Assembly (NCBI GenBank): GCA_030603365.1
Contig: JAUVXV010000003.1
Location: 186,001-250,000 of the forward strand
Direction of reading: 5' to 3'
DNA: 64,000 nucleotides
DNA from: Candidatus Heimdallarchaeota archaeon
GTDB lineage: Archaea; Asgardarchaeota; Heimdallarchaeia; Heimdallarchaeales; Heimdallarchaeaceae
Both the position numbers and the translations under genes were made by a program. The notes beneath the pieces were generated by a model. That model saw only the letters and a list, made by a program, of their open reading frames with translations, did not search any database and was not told the origin of the DNA. Below, in pieces: positions 36,047-44,769 of this stretch (position 1 is the first letter of the stretch; each line of letters starts with the position of its first letter).

Positions 36047-37228
36047 ATGAAGACTAAAGTTTCAATTGTCAAAATTCAAAACAACGACATAGAAACTGCT
36101 GTTCACCAAGCAGTTGAGCTTGCTGGTGGAATAGAAGCTGTACATGAAAACAGTAGACCAATTCTCATCAAGCCTAATGCCATAACCTTCAAAAAAACAT
36201 GGGAATCACAGCTTGCGGTAACTACTCATCCTGAAGTTGTGAGAGCTCTAATTAGACTATTAAAGGAAAAAGGTCATGAAATTATTGTAGGGGATACTTC
36301 AGGGGGAGGAATTAAAACTAAGACTGTACTGGAAAAAGCAGGTTTTAACAAGATAGGAAAAGAAGAAAACATTCCTGTAGTAAGTTTATCATCCAATGCT
36401 GAAAAAGTTTACATAAAAAATCATGAAAAACTTGCTAATGTAACACTTGCTGGGTTAGCACTAACCTCAGATATAATTAATGTTCCCAAAATGAAGACTC
36501 ATGCCCTTACACGTGTAACACTTGCCATTAAGAATCTTTTTGGTTGTGTTGTTGGAATGGAAAAAAAGAGAGTTCATGGTGTATCCTATACAGCAAAAAG
36601 CTTTGCACAATGTTTAGTAGATATTTATTCAGTTTTGAAAGATAACATCAAGATGAATGTTCTAGATGCAAAAATAGCAATGGAAGGTTATGGCCCTACA
36701 GATGGAGATCCCAAAGAGATGAATTTGATTTTAGCAAGCAAAGATGCAGTCGCTCTTGATTCGATAGCTACAATGTTGATGGATGAAAAACCGTTATCAA
36801 TCCCCACAACCAAAAATGCTGCTCAAAGAGGGTTAGGAGTTGCAAATCTTGAAGATATAGAAGTCGTTGGAGAGAATATCGATGATGTAAAAAGTAAATT
36901 TTCTATACCTATGCGAGCAATTTCATGGTTACCTATTGGCAGAATGTGGAATTTGAAGGCAAAACAACCTAAGTATGTAGGTGAGGGCTGTAAAGCTTGT
37001 CTCAGATGTCAAACAGTCTGCCCTGCTGATGCAATAATCGTTGACAAAGAAAATAAGAAACCTGAATTTGATTATAAGAAATGTCTCTCTTGTCTATGCT
37101 GTTTCGAACTATGTCCTGAGCATGTGATATATATGGGGCATATGAAATACTGGAAAGAAATCTATGGAATTATAGGATTAATTGCTATTTTGATTATAGC
37201 AGGAATTTTGTTAGGAATATTCTTGTAA
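36047..37228 (+). CDS. DUF362 protein with two [4Fe-4S] ferredoxin motifs and a C-terminal membrane anchor
   Basis: Residues 1-300 form a DUF362 domain (L-I-K-P-N-A, G-D-T-S-G-G-G, N-V-P-K-M-K-T-H). A ferredoxin module follows with two clusters, C-K-A-C-L-R-C-Q-T-V-C-P and C-L-S-C-L-C-C-F-E-L-C-P. The chain ends with a hydrophobic helix (Y-G-I-I-G-L-I-A-I-L-I-I-A-G), so it may be tail-anchored with the clusters near the membrane face. DUF362-ferredoxin proteins take part in poorly known redox reactions. A TATA-like TTTTATT lies about 30 nt before the ATG. Confidence 0.85.
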   Translation: MKTKVSIVKIQNNDIETAVHQAVELAGGIEAVHENSRPILIKPNAITFKKTWESQLAVTTHPEVVRALIRLLKEKGHEIIVGDTSGGGIKTKTVLEKAGFNKIGKEENIPVVSLSSNAEKVYIKNHEKLANVTLAGLALTSDIINVPKMKTHALTRVTLAIKNLFGCVVGMEKKRVHGVSYTAKSFAQCLVDIYSVLKDNIKMNVLDAKIAMEGYGPTDGDPKEMNLILASKDAVALDSIATMLMDEKPLSIPTTKNAAQRGLGVANLEDIEVVGENIDDVKSKFSIPMRAISWLPIGRMWNLKAKQPKYVGEGCKACLRCQTVCPADAIIVDKENKKPEFDYKKCLSCLCCFELCPEHVIYMGHMKYWKEIYGIIGLIAILIIAGILLGIFL

Positions 37229-37325
37229 CGTGTAAGTACAATTGGTAAAACTATTTTTCGCTTATTCCGAATAATTAGGTAAATGAATAGAGCTTTAAAC
37301 AAAACTAACCATTTTATTAGCATAT

Positions 37326-38138
37326 TCACCCAAGAAGATTTGCTAGATTTTCTCCTAGAATTTTCCTTTTCTGATTCTGTGTAATGTCCATTTTCTGAAT
37401 TTTTCTCATATTCAGTTCAAGACATCTGTCCCCAATAGGTGAATCGGTTCCTAGTAATACTTTATCCTCACCAAACTTATCCATCGCTAAATGAATTCGC
37501 TTCTCTGAAATAATGAAATAGGTTGAGATATCAAAATAAATATTTTTCAAATCATTCCCTTTCTTTGCAATAGTTTCAAAACCCATCATATGAGCAACTA
37601 TGTAATTTGTTTTCGGGAATTCCCGTGCTAGATTTACAAACCTTCTTGCTTCCTTGAAATTATAGAGGTGGATAAAAATTGGAATGTTCTTCTCAGTTGC
37701 AAATTGAGATATGATTTTCATCCCAACATCTTTATTTGAAAATTTCATCATACATTGATGTAGCTTTATGCCTGCAAAAGACATTTTTTCATAATTTTCT
37801 TCCAGAATAGTGATTAAATTAGGAGCATTAGGGTCAATCCAAAAGTACTGTAGCAATCTGTTTGGATATTCTTGGACCATTGAAAAAACATGTTCATTAT
37901 TTGGAGCTGGCATTTTTTTATGGCCAGGACGAAGAAAGAAAATATTTCCCAAAATATGGAAAAATGGATTCATAGAAGATTTTTTGTAAGCTATTTTGGG
38001 AACAGTGAATTCAAAGTTAGGATCAGTGCCACCTGGACATAAAACTACTTTGTCTACCCCCAATTTATCCATCAGAGGTATTAGAATCTTGGTTTTACCA
38101 AAATCACCAAAAGCATGAGCATGACCATCGATAATCAT
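37326..38138 (-). CDS. Amidohydrolase-type TIM-barrel hydrolase
   Basis: I chose the ATG at 38138 (M-I-I-D-G-H-A-H-A-F-G-D) because GAGG lies 9 nt before it. The longer start at 38168 would overlap the upstream gene. The 270-residue product has the metal-site H-A-H near the N-terminus, I-K-L-H-Q, I-F-I-H-L-Y, Y-I-V-A-H-M-M-G and the late Asp in L-L-G-T-D-S-P. This matches the amidohydrolase_2 (decarboxylase/lactonase) group. The substrate is unknown. It follows the unknown gene at 38158-38784 by 19 nt, so they are probably cotranscribed. Confidence 0.82.
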   Translation of the reverse strand: MIIDGHAHAFGDFGKTKILIPLMDKLGVDKVVLCPGGTDPNFEFTVPKIAYKKSSMNPFFHILGNIFFLRPGHKKMPAPNNEHVFSMVQEYPNRLLQYFWIDPNAPNLITILEENYEKMSFAGIKLHQCMMKFSNKDVGMKIISQFATEKNIPIFIHLYNFKEARRFVNLAREFPKTNYIVAHMMGFETIAKKGNDLKNIYFDISTYFIISEKRIHLAMDKFGEDKVLLGTDSPIGDRCLELNMRKIQKMDITQNQKRKILGENLANLLG

Positions 38139-38157
38139 AGAATTAGTCCTCAATAAA

Positions 38158-38784
38158 TTATAGTGCAACTTTAACTATCTGAGTCATAAGCTGGAAGAAT
38201 TCTTCAAGTTTTTCAAGACCTTCTAATTTAGCAGATAGAGTATTATTATTGATAGACATGAGTTTTATATACGATAGAAGTTCTAAGAATATTTTACTGA
38301 CTTCAGGATTATCAAGAATTTTATAAGCCATCTTTTCATTGTTTGTTCTTATTGTTACGAAATCACTAACACTCATCCCTTCATAGGAATCAAAGATTTT
38401 ATTCTTTGTTTCTTGTTTAACAAGTGTGTGTAAGAATAAAGGAAATTCCTCTATTAGTTCTGCATCAATATTTACATCGTTATCGCTTTCTAGAGCTAAC
38501 GTGATTTTCTGATAAACATCATCCTCATGTTCAGTAGGAAGATCAAATTCATATTGCATCATGAATGTAGATGCTTTTCTTACTTTAACCGCTCCAACAT
38601 TAGCTAGTTTCTGAAGTATTGCTTCTTCATCACTAGATAAAACCTCTCCCTTTTTCTCACTATAGTGATCCTTGTAATATTCTTCAGCGGATGTAATATG
38701 CTTTTTAGGACGTTTTTTAGAACGAAAGAATCGGGACATGAAATCAAGCTCTTGTCTGTTTTTCAGTCTTTTATATCTTTTCAT
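38158..38784 (-). CDS. Helical protein of unknown function
   Basis: The 208-residue product has a very basic N-terminus (K-R-Y-K-R-L-K-N-R, then R-S-K-K-R-P-K-K-H), an acidic middle and a helical C-terminus. I see no membrane segment, signal peptide or known motif. It is the first gene of a likely two-gene unit with the amidohydrolase. The basic stretch could contact nucleic acid or the membrane surface. Function unknown. Confidence 0.65.
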   Translation of the reverse strand: MKRYKRLKNRQELDFMSRFFRSKKRPKKHITSAEEYYKDHYSEKKGEVLSSDEEAILQKLANVGAVKVRKASTFMMQYEFDLPTEHEDDVYQKITLALESDNDVNIDAELIEEFPLFLHTLVKQETKNKIFDSYEGMSVSDFVTIRTNNEKMAYKILDNPEVSKIFLELLSYIKLMSINNNTLSAKLEGLEKLEEFFQLMTQIVKVAL

Positions 38785-38879
38785 CTACCAACCTATGATT
38801 TTCTTGTGTCATATAGTCATGTTATGGTATTTTATAGAGATCATCATAGGCACTGGAAGATGACTGACTTACAGCTTGT

Positions 38880-39070
38880 ACTCGCTCTAAGGGATAAATC
38901 ACGTATCCTCCCACCCCGCCCACACTTTTGAAGTGCTTACGGATCGCTTGTTAGTTCCCCATACATAGCTGGGAATATAGGAATGGATTCCATTTCTCTT
39001 GTACCTTGACCACAGTCCATGGTAGGAGGTGGTCTGCAAAGTCTACACGAGCGATAAACCCTGTTCCACT
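38880..39070. ncRNA. Candidate structured non-coding RNA (strand uncertain)
   Basis: G+C is 87 of 180 bases in 38881-39060 (48%), far above the flanks. A 6-bp stem closes the island (TCGCTC 38882-38887 with GAGCGA 39049-39054). Inside are GACCAC/GTGGTC (39007-39012 with 39029-39034), TTCCC/GGGAA, CACTT/AAGTG with a 3-nt loop, and AATGG/CCATT. A strong TATA on the minus strand (39089-39097) would start an RNA near 39068; a weaker plus-strand TTTTATAG (38830-38837) would start one near 38858. No ORF covers it. The conserved cores of tRNA, 5S rRNA, SRP RNA and RNase P RNA were looked for and not seen. Confidence 0.4.
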
Positions 39071-39088
39071 AATTTATTGTTGGTTGCT

Positions 39089-39097
39089 CTATATAAA
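39089..39097 (-). promoter_or_regulatory. TATA box reading toward the GC-rich island
   Basis: On the minus strand the sequence reads GGG-TTTATATAG. Transcription would begin about 25 nt downstream near 39068, at the edge of the structured island. The next annotated minus-strand start is about 300 bp away, so this box is not needed for a protein gene. Confidence 0.45.
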
Positions 39098-39371
39098 CCC
39101 AGCAAAAATGTAAGATGACTAGATGACAAAATCACATTCATAAAAACTCCAACAACATGAAAATGAGGAGATAGGTAAAATAGCTAAAGACATGTGGAAT
39201 AAAATCGAATTTGCTAAGAGAAAAGCGATATATCAAGACAGTCAAGAAGATGATTATCTTGTTATTGAAAAATTACTGGAATTCTAGATAAACAATAATT
39301 GATTTTTAGCAAATTAGAAAAGAGTTAAATGTTTGTTTCTCTTATTATTACCTTAATAAAGAGGAAAGGCT

Positions 39372-41843
39372 ATGTCTGATTTTGAACCTGAAACTCTTCA
39401 GAATCATGAACAATTGATTCTTAAAGGTGAGTGTAAACAAGCTTTGTTAAAAATCAACGCGGTTTTAGATTCTAAAGTGATTACAAAGCAAAACAAGTTG
39501 ATTTATAATATTCTTAAAGCCAAATGTCTAACAAAATCAGACAAATATTTCCAAGCAATGAGCTTCTTAGACGATATAGAAGATGATGTCAAGAATATAG
39601 GAACGGAATTACAGCAATTGGATTTTATTTTGATTAAAATTGAAATCCTCACTATTTTTGGAAAAACAGATTTAGGAATGAAATTGGTTAAGGAGGCTGA
39701 GGATCTAATTGAGAGTATTCCAAAAGATGAGACTAACATTTTGATTCACAAAAAAATTGATCTCTTAATTCTCAAATCTCGCATTATATCATTTGTTGAC
39801 GGTTTTACAGATAAACTTCATAAAGTGTTGGAATTAAGTCTTAAATTATGTGATGAGAGCAATTATGAATATGGTCAAGCGAAAACACTCGAAAGATTAG
39901 CTGTTTCTTACAAGGAGATGGGCAATAGGGATGAAGCAATTATCTGCACTGATGAAGCTTATGAAATCTGGCAACGTAATAATAACAAATTTGGAGTCGC
40001 CTTTACAACTTACTTAAAGGGATCTGTCACACTTAATACTAATCCAGAGTTATCAATGAAATATTTAGAAGAAGCTCTTAAATTAAGTGAGGAAATTGAT
40101 GGGCAATTAACTTTGTCAAAGATCCACAATGTTATGGGGATATTACTTTTCACGAAAGATGAAAGAAAAGAAGCTATGAATCATTTTGAAATCTCTTTGA
40201 AAATAGAAAGAGAGATTGGAAATAAACACGGCTTAATCATATTGTTGTATAATCTTGGTTCTATATACACTGGAAGAATGGAGAACGAAAAAGCATTATC
40301 TTACCTTTATGAAGGATTAGCTCTGACTAAAGAGTTAGATTTCACAAGACCATACTATCTAATCCAGTTTGCTTTAAATAACATCTATATACGAAAGGGA
40401 GAACTAAATCGAGCTTTGAACTTTCTAGAGGAAGCTATTAAGTTTAATGAAGAGAAAAATTTGAAAGAAAATCTTGCTTGGGCAAGGGGGAGTATGGCTT
40501 CTGTACAAACATTGAGAGGGGATTTAGATGCTGCACTTCAAAACTATTTCTTATGTCAGGAGTTCTATGAAAAAGAAAATAGAATAAGTAATGTTTGTGA
40601 TACTTTAAACAAAATAGCAGAGATACATCAGCTAAAGGGAGATTATAATTTAGCTTTGAATTACTACAATAAAAGCGAAGAATTAGCCAGAAAGACAGAC
40701 AATACCTACATTCTTGCTTATGTTTCTTATTATTTGATTAACTGTTATCTAGCCAGAAAAGAAAATGAAAAAGCAGAAAAATACTTAGAAACTTTACAGC
40801 AATATAATAGCAAATTAGATTCAAAACCGATTAGGGTAATGACCACCCTAGCTAAAGCTCTCGTATATAGTAAGAAAGAAAATTCTGCGGACAGAAAAGA
40901 AGCAAAAGAATTATTTGAATCTGTAATAAATGAGAAGGATATTGAACACAAATTAGCTGTAACTTCTATTTTGAATTTATGCGAACTACTAATAGTAGAA
41001 CTGCGAGAATCAGAGGATTTTAAATTATTGGAAAAATTAAAATCCTATGTAGAAAAACTACATCAAGAAGGAACAGCAGAATTAGCTTATCCTCTACTCG
41101 TTCATTCAATCTGGTTGCAAGCTAATATTTCTCTACTAGAATTAGATGTTACTAGAGCTAGAAGATTATTCAAGAGTGCACAAGTGATGGCAGAAGCTAA
41201 GGAAATGCTTAATCTAGCTAGAAGAATCTCTAACAATCACGATATATTACTAGGACAGTTAGATCTATGGGAACAATTTACTATGCAACTACCAACTGTA
41301 GCAGAAAGGATGGAACTAACTCATATTGAATCTGTTTTAAATGAAATGGTAAAAGGGAGAGGAATAGTTTTTCCTGAAGGAGAAGTCGAAATGGAAGAAC
41401 CGATATTAGTGACAATTTTCTCTGAAACTGGAGCTACTCTGTATTTAGAACAATTTGATCCAGAACTAGGTAGAGATTTAATAGAGAAATTTTGGTACTC
41501 AATTATATCACGTGTAAAAGAAGAGGTAAAAACAGGATCATTGGAAAGGATGATGTTTACAGATTATATCTGTTTAGTTAAAAAACTTGAATCATTATCC
41601 TTCTGCTACATATTTGTAGGACAATCATACGAGGGAATTAAGAAATTAGAAGAGTTTTCACAACTGGTCTATGGAACATCACTGGTTTGGGAGGAACTGG
41701 AAGAACTTTCAAAAATCGCTTTAAGTACTAAATTTGATTTAGAGACTATTGTAGCTTCAAGTGATAGAGACCAACCATTAGACTACTCAAGTCACTTTAT
41801 TTTAAATCAGTATGTAGATAGTGTTTTTTTGCGAAAAACGTAG
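39372..41843 (+). CDS. TPR protein with a C-terminal longin/roadblock-like domain
   Basis: The 823-residue protein has a long array of tetratricopeptide repeats (about 15-600). A C-terminal domain of about 110 residues begins near residue 680: I-L-V-T-I-F-S-E-T-G-A-T-L-Y-L, a long helix, then Y-I-C-L-V-K-K-L, C-Y-I-F-V-G-Q-S-Y-E-G and a final helix. This strand-helix order matches longin or roadblock-type domains, which in eukaryotes serve small GTPases and vesicle coats and are common in Asgard archaea. The paralogue at 17259-19238 shares the TPR and helical part but lacks this end. The domain call is by pattern. GAGGAAAGG precedes the ATG. Confidence 0.75.
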   Translation: MSDFEPETLQNHEQLILKGECKQALLKINAVLDSKVITKQNKLIYNILKAKCLTKSDKYFQAMSFLDDIEDDVKNIGTELQQLDFILIKIEILTIFGKTDLGMKLVKEAEDLIESIPKDETNILIHKKIDLLILKSRIISFVDGFTDKLHKVLELSLKLCDESNYEYGQAKTLERLAVSYKEMGNRDEAIICTDEAYEIWQRNNNKFGVAFTTYLKGSVTLNTNPELSMKYLEEALKLSEEIDGQLTLSKIHNVMGILLFTKDERKEAMNHFEISLKIEREIGNKHGLIILLYNLGSIYTGRMENEKALSYLYEGLALTKELDFTRPYYLIQFALNNIYIRKGELNRALNFLEEAIKFNEEKNLKENLAWARGSMASVQTLRGDLDAALQNYFLCQEFYEKENRISNVCDTLNKIAEIHQLKGDYNLALNYYNKSEELARKTDNTYILAYVSYYLINCYLARKENEKAEKYLETLQQYNSKLDSKPIRVMTTLAKALVYSKKENSADRKEAKELFESVINEKDIEHKLAVTSILNLCELLIVELRESEDFKLLEKLKSYVEKLHQEGTAELAYPLLVHSIWLQANISLLELDVTRARRLFKSAQVMAEAKEMLNLARRISNNHDILLGQLDLWEQFTMQLPTVAERMELTHIESVLNEMVKGRGIVFPEGEVEMEEPILVTIFSETGATLYLEQFDPELGRDLIEKFWYSIISRVKEEVKTGSLERMMFTDYICLVKKLESLSFCYIFVGQSYEGIKKLEEFSQLVYGTSLVWEELEELSKIALSTKFDLETIVASSDRDQPLDYSSHFILNQYVDSVFLRKT

Positions 41844-41863
41844 AAAAATTATACTTCACCAAC

Positions 41864-41871
41864 TTTATAAA
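41864..41871 (+). promoter_or_regulatory. TATA box of the homoserine dehydrogenase/AOR operon
   Basis: TTTATAAA gives an expected start near 41893, leaving a leader of about 20 nt that contains GAGGG 7 nt before the ATG at 41915. Confidence 0.55.
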
Positions 41872-41914
41872 TTCGGAAAGCAATATTTCGTAATCATTGT
41901 GAAAGAGGGTAAGA

Positions 41915-42952
41915 ATGGATTTCAATATAGCTTTCATTGGATTTGGTGTTGTGGGACAAGGTTTAGCTGAAATTCTTGTTGAACAAGAACAATACCTGAA
42001 AGAAAAATATGATTTTAATTTCAAAGTGGTTGCTATCTCAGATACAATCAAAGGTTCTTGGTACAGAAGAACAGGTCTAGATCTCAAGAAATTGCTAGAA
42101 CTAGTAAAAGAAACCGGTAGCCTGAAAGGATATGCTGATGGTATTGAAGGATGGGATTCACTTAAAACGATTAAAGATACTAATGCAAACATAATTCTAG
42201 AAGTAGCTTGGACTGACTTGAAAACTGGAGAACCTGCAATAACTCATGTTAAAACTGCTTTAAAGCTCAAAAAACATGTAGTGATGACAAACAAAGGTCC
42301 TATCGCTTTAGCTGTTAGAGAATTATTGGATTTAGCTAAGAAGAATGACGTAGAAATGAGATATGAAGGAACAGTTCTGAGTGGCACCCCTGCATTAAAT
42401 CTGGGACTTTACAACTTAGCTGGATCTGGCATTACTAAAGCAAAAGGAATAGTGAATGGGACAACCAACTACATCTTGACTGAGATGGAAGGAGGACTAG
42501 GTTATGAAGATGCTCTTAAGCAAGCTCAAGAACTTGGGTATGCTGAAGCTGACCCAACAGCTGATGTGGAAGGTCATGATGCATTAGGTAAGATTGTTAT
42601 TCTAGCTAACACAGTTATGGGAGCTAACTTAAGCAAAGATGAACCACCTTGTGAAGGCATAACTAAAATTACTGCAGAAGACATAATTAAAGCTAAGGAA
42701 GAAGGATTTAGATGGAAACTTATAGCTGGTGCTGAACTTAAAGACGATGGATCAGTTGAAGCATATGTACGACCCGAGAAAATACCTCTAGATCATCCAT
42801 TAGCTAACATTATGGGTCCAACAAATGCTCTGACTTATACTACTAAATATCTTGGAGATGTTACAATTATAGGACCTGGTGCAGGTAAAGCTCCAACTGG
42901 TTTTGCACTCCTTGCTGACATTTTAGATATTAATAGAGTTTTGAAGGATTAA
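41915..42952 (+). CDS. hom: Homoserine dehydrogenase
   Basis: The 345-residue enzyme has an N-terminal Rossmann motif (G-F-G-V-V-G-Q-G). The catalytic region follows: V-V-M-T-N-K-G-P, Y-E-G-T-V-L-S-G-T-P, V-N-G-T-T-N-Y-I-L-T-E-M, G-Y-A-E-A-D-P-T-A-D-V-E-G-H-D-A. It interconverts aspartate semialdehyde and homoserine with NAD(P)H on the way to threonine and methionine. No ACT domain is present, so feedback control by that route is unlikely. It is followed 19 nt later by an aldehyde ferredoxin oxidoreductase, an odd partner for this pathway. Confidence 0.92.
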   Translation: MDFNIAFIGFGVVGQGLAEILVEQEQYLKEKYDFNFKVVAISDTIKGSWYRRTGLDLKKLLELVKETGSLKGYADGIEGWDSLKTIKDTNANIILEVAWTDLKTGEPAITHVKTALKLKKHVVMTNKGPIALAVRELLDLAKKNDVEMRYEGTVLSGTPALNLGLYNLAGSGITKAKGIVNGTTNYILTEMEGGLGYEDALKQAQELGYAEADPTADVEGHDALGKIVILANTVMGANLSKDEPPCEGITKITAEDIIKAKEEGFRWKLIAGAELKDDGSVEAYVRPEKIPLDHPLANIMGPTNALTYTTKYLGDVTIIGPGAGKAPTGFALLADILDINRVLKD

Positions 42953-42971
42953 AATAAGAGAGCTGATAACC

Positions 42972-44759
42972 ATGGGATACACAGGTAAATTTCTTGAAGT
43001 CAATTTATCATCAAAGAAAGTACAAGAGAAACCTCTCAATAAGGACTTAGCAAAGAAATATATCGGAGGCAAAGGTTTAGGGGCTAGAATTCTGTATGAT
43101 GAACTCAAAAAAGGGGTTGATCCCCTCAGTGCTGATAATATTATCTTGTTCATGACAGGACCTTTATCTGGAACTTCTGTGGTGACTTCAGGTCGTTGGT
43201 GCATTGTAACTAAATCACCTCATACTGGTATTTTTCTTGATAGTCATATTGGTGGTAAATTTGGTCATAGATTGAAAAAAGCTGGATATGATTATATTCT
43301 AGTAAGAGGGAAATCAAAAACTCCTTGCTACCTCCAAATAAATGATGGAGAAGTAAACATTCAATCAGCTGAAGAACTATGGGGAAAAGGAACCTTTGAA
43401 ACTGAAGAATTTCTAAAGAATAAACACCCTAAATCCGAAGTTGCTTGTATTGGCCCTGCTGGTGAAAACTTAGTTACTTATGCTAATATTATGACAGATA
43501 AATCTCATATGGCTGGTCGTGGTGGTGCTGGAGCTGTAATGGGTTCTAAAAATATGAAAGCTGTTGTTGTTAGTGGTACCAAATCAATTGATTCAGTGCA
43601 TGAAAATTTTAAAAAATTAACAAGAGTATTTCGAGAAAAGGTAAGAGAGAATCCTGGTGTAAAAAACAGACATGAAATTGGGACAATGATGTGGGTGAAC
43701 ATGTCTAACGATGGAGGATTCCTTCCTACAAATAATTATCAATCAGGTGTTTTTAATGGAGCAGAAGCCATATCAGGAGAAGAAATGTTAGATAAACATA
43801 CTTACGGACATCGTGCGTGTTATGGTTGTCTGATCGCTTGTGGAAAAGCGAATAAATTCACTGAAGGGAAATATAAGGGATTGGATGTTGAAGGACCTGA
43901 ATATGAAACAACTGCTCTGCTCGGATCTAATTGTGGAATCAGAAATTTTGGTGCTATTGCTAAAGCTAGTCAGATGTGTGATGATTTTGGTATAGATACA
44001 ATTACAACAGGTTCTGTTATAGCATTTGCAATGGAATGTACAAAAAAGAAAATTCTTGAGCAAAATGATGTACCTAAACTTGTTTTTGGTAACGAAAATG
44101 CTATGTTGAAAATGATTGAATTTCTTGCTCTTAGAAAAGGAATTGGAGAACTTTTTGCACAAGGAACTCTTGCAGCAGCTGAAAAGATTGGGCATGGTTC
44201 AAGTGATTTTGCTATCCAAGTAAAGAAATCAGAATTAGCAGGAGTAGAACCAAGAGGATCATTTGGAATGGCACTAGCATATTCAACCTCAGATCGAGGA
44301 GGATGTCACCAAAGATGTTGGACACCTTCAGCCGAACTCAGAGGAGATTTGAAGAGATTTTCATTTGAAGGAGTTCCTAAATTTGTTAAAGACTCTCAAG
44401 ATGAAAGAGCTGCATGCTTCTCACTCGTTCTTTGTGACTTTTTACCTTTTGATGTTCCAGAAATGGTAGAAATGTTGAATTCAGCTACTGGTTTTGATTA
44501 TACTCCTGAAAGTTATTTAAAAGCTGGAGAAAGAATTTGGAACCTTACTAGATTGTTTAATGCTAGAGAAGGTATAACAGCTGATGATGATGTTCTTCCA
44601 AAAAGATTCTACAAAGAAGCTTTACCTGAAGGACCAGCAGAAGGACAAATTATAGATGAAAAGCTATTTGAAGCAGCAAAAGCTGAATACTATAAGTTGA
44701 GAGTATGGAATAAGAAAGGTCTTCCAAAAGGAAAGATATTGAGAAAACTCAACTTGTAA
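42972..44759 (+). CDS. Aldehyde ferredoxin oxidoreductase family protein (tungsten/molybdenum)
   Basis: The 595-residue protein has the AOR N-terminus (G-Y-T-G-K-F-L-E-V-N-L-S, G-G-K-G-L-G-A-R) and the [4Fe-4S] cysteines in C-Y-G-C-L-I-A-C with a fourth in F-S-L-V-L-C-D-F. The tungstopterin-binding region lies near the G-A-V-M-G-S-K-N-M-K and D-R-G-G-C-H-Q-R-C stretches. It oxidises aldehydes to acids and passes electrons to ferredoxin; the cofactor metal is usually tungsten in this group. It shares an operon with homoserine dehydrogenase. The subfamily cannot be fixed by eye. Confidence 0.92.
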   Translation: MGYTGKFLEVNLSSKKVQEKPLNKDLAKKYIGGKGLGARILYDELKKGVDPLSADNIILFMTGPLSGTSVVTSGRWCIVTKSPHTGIFLDSHIGGKFGHRLKKAGYDYILVRGKSKTPCYLQINDGEVNIQSAEELWGKGTFETEEFLKNKHPKSEVACIGPAGENLVTYANIMTDKSHMAGRGGAGAVMGSKNMKAVVVSGTKSIDSVHENFKKLTRVFREKVRENPGVKNRHEIGTMMWVNMSNDGGFLPTNNYQSGVFNGAEAISGEEMLDKHTYGHRACYGCLIACGKANKFTEGKYKGLDVEGPEYETTALLGSNCGIRNFGAIAKASQMCDDFGIDTITTGSVIAFAMECTKKKILEQNDVPKLVFGNENAMLKMIEFLALRKGIGELFAQGTLAAAEKIGHGSSDFAIQVKKSELAGVEPRGSFGMALAYSTSDRGGCHQRCWTPSAELRGDLKRFSFEGVPKFVKDSQDERAACFSLVLCDFLPFDVPEMVEMLNSATGFDYTPESYLKAGERIWNLTRLFNAREGITADDDVLPKRFYKEALPEGPAEGQIIDEKLFEAAKAEYYKLRVWNKKGLPKGKILRKLNL

Positions 44760-44769
44760 TTTTCTTTTT

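Larger units (their letters stand above)
38785..39371. other. Long intergenic region holding a GC-rich structured island
   Basis: This 587-bp gap is the longest in the window. The GC-rich part (about 38880-39060) is described separately as a candidate RNA. The right part (about 39100-39371) is AT-rich and holds a 31-codon ORF (39192-39287) that I do not call a gene. The TPR gene's GAGGAAAGG ribosome-binding site lies at its end. Confidence 0.6.

Noticed and set aside
39192..39287. A 31-codon ORF starting ATG-TGG in the AT-rich part of the long intergenic region.
   Set aside because: It is too short, with no homologue in mind. The open frame extends upstream without a start codon, so it may be a decayed fragment or chance.
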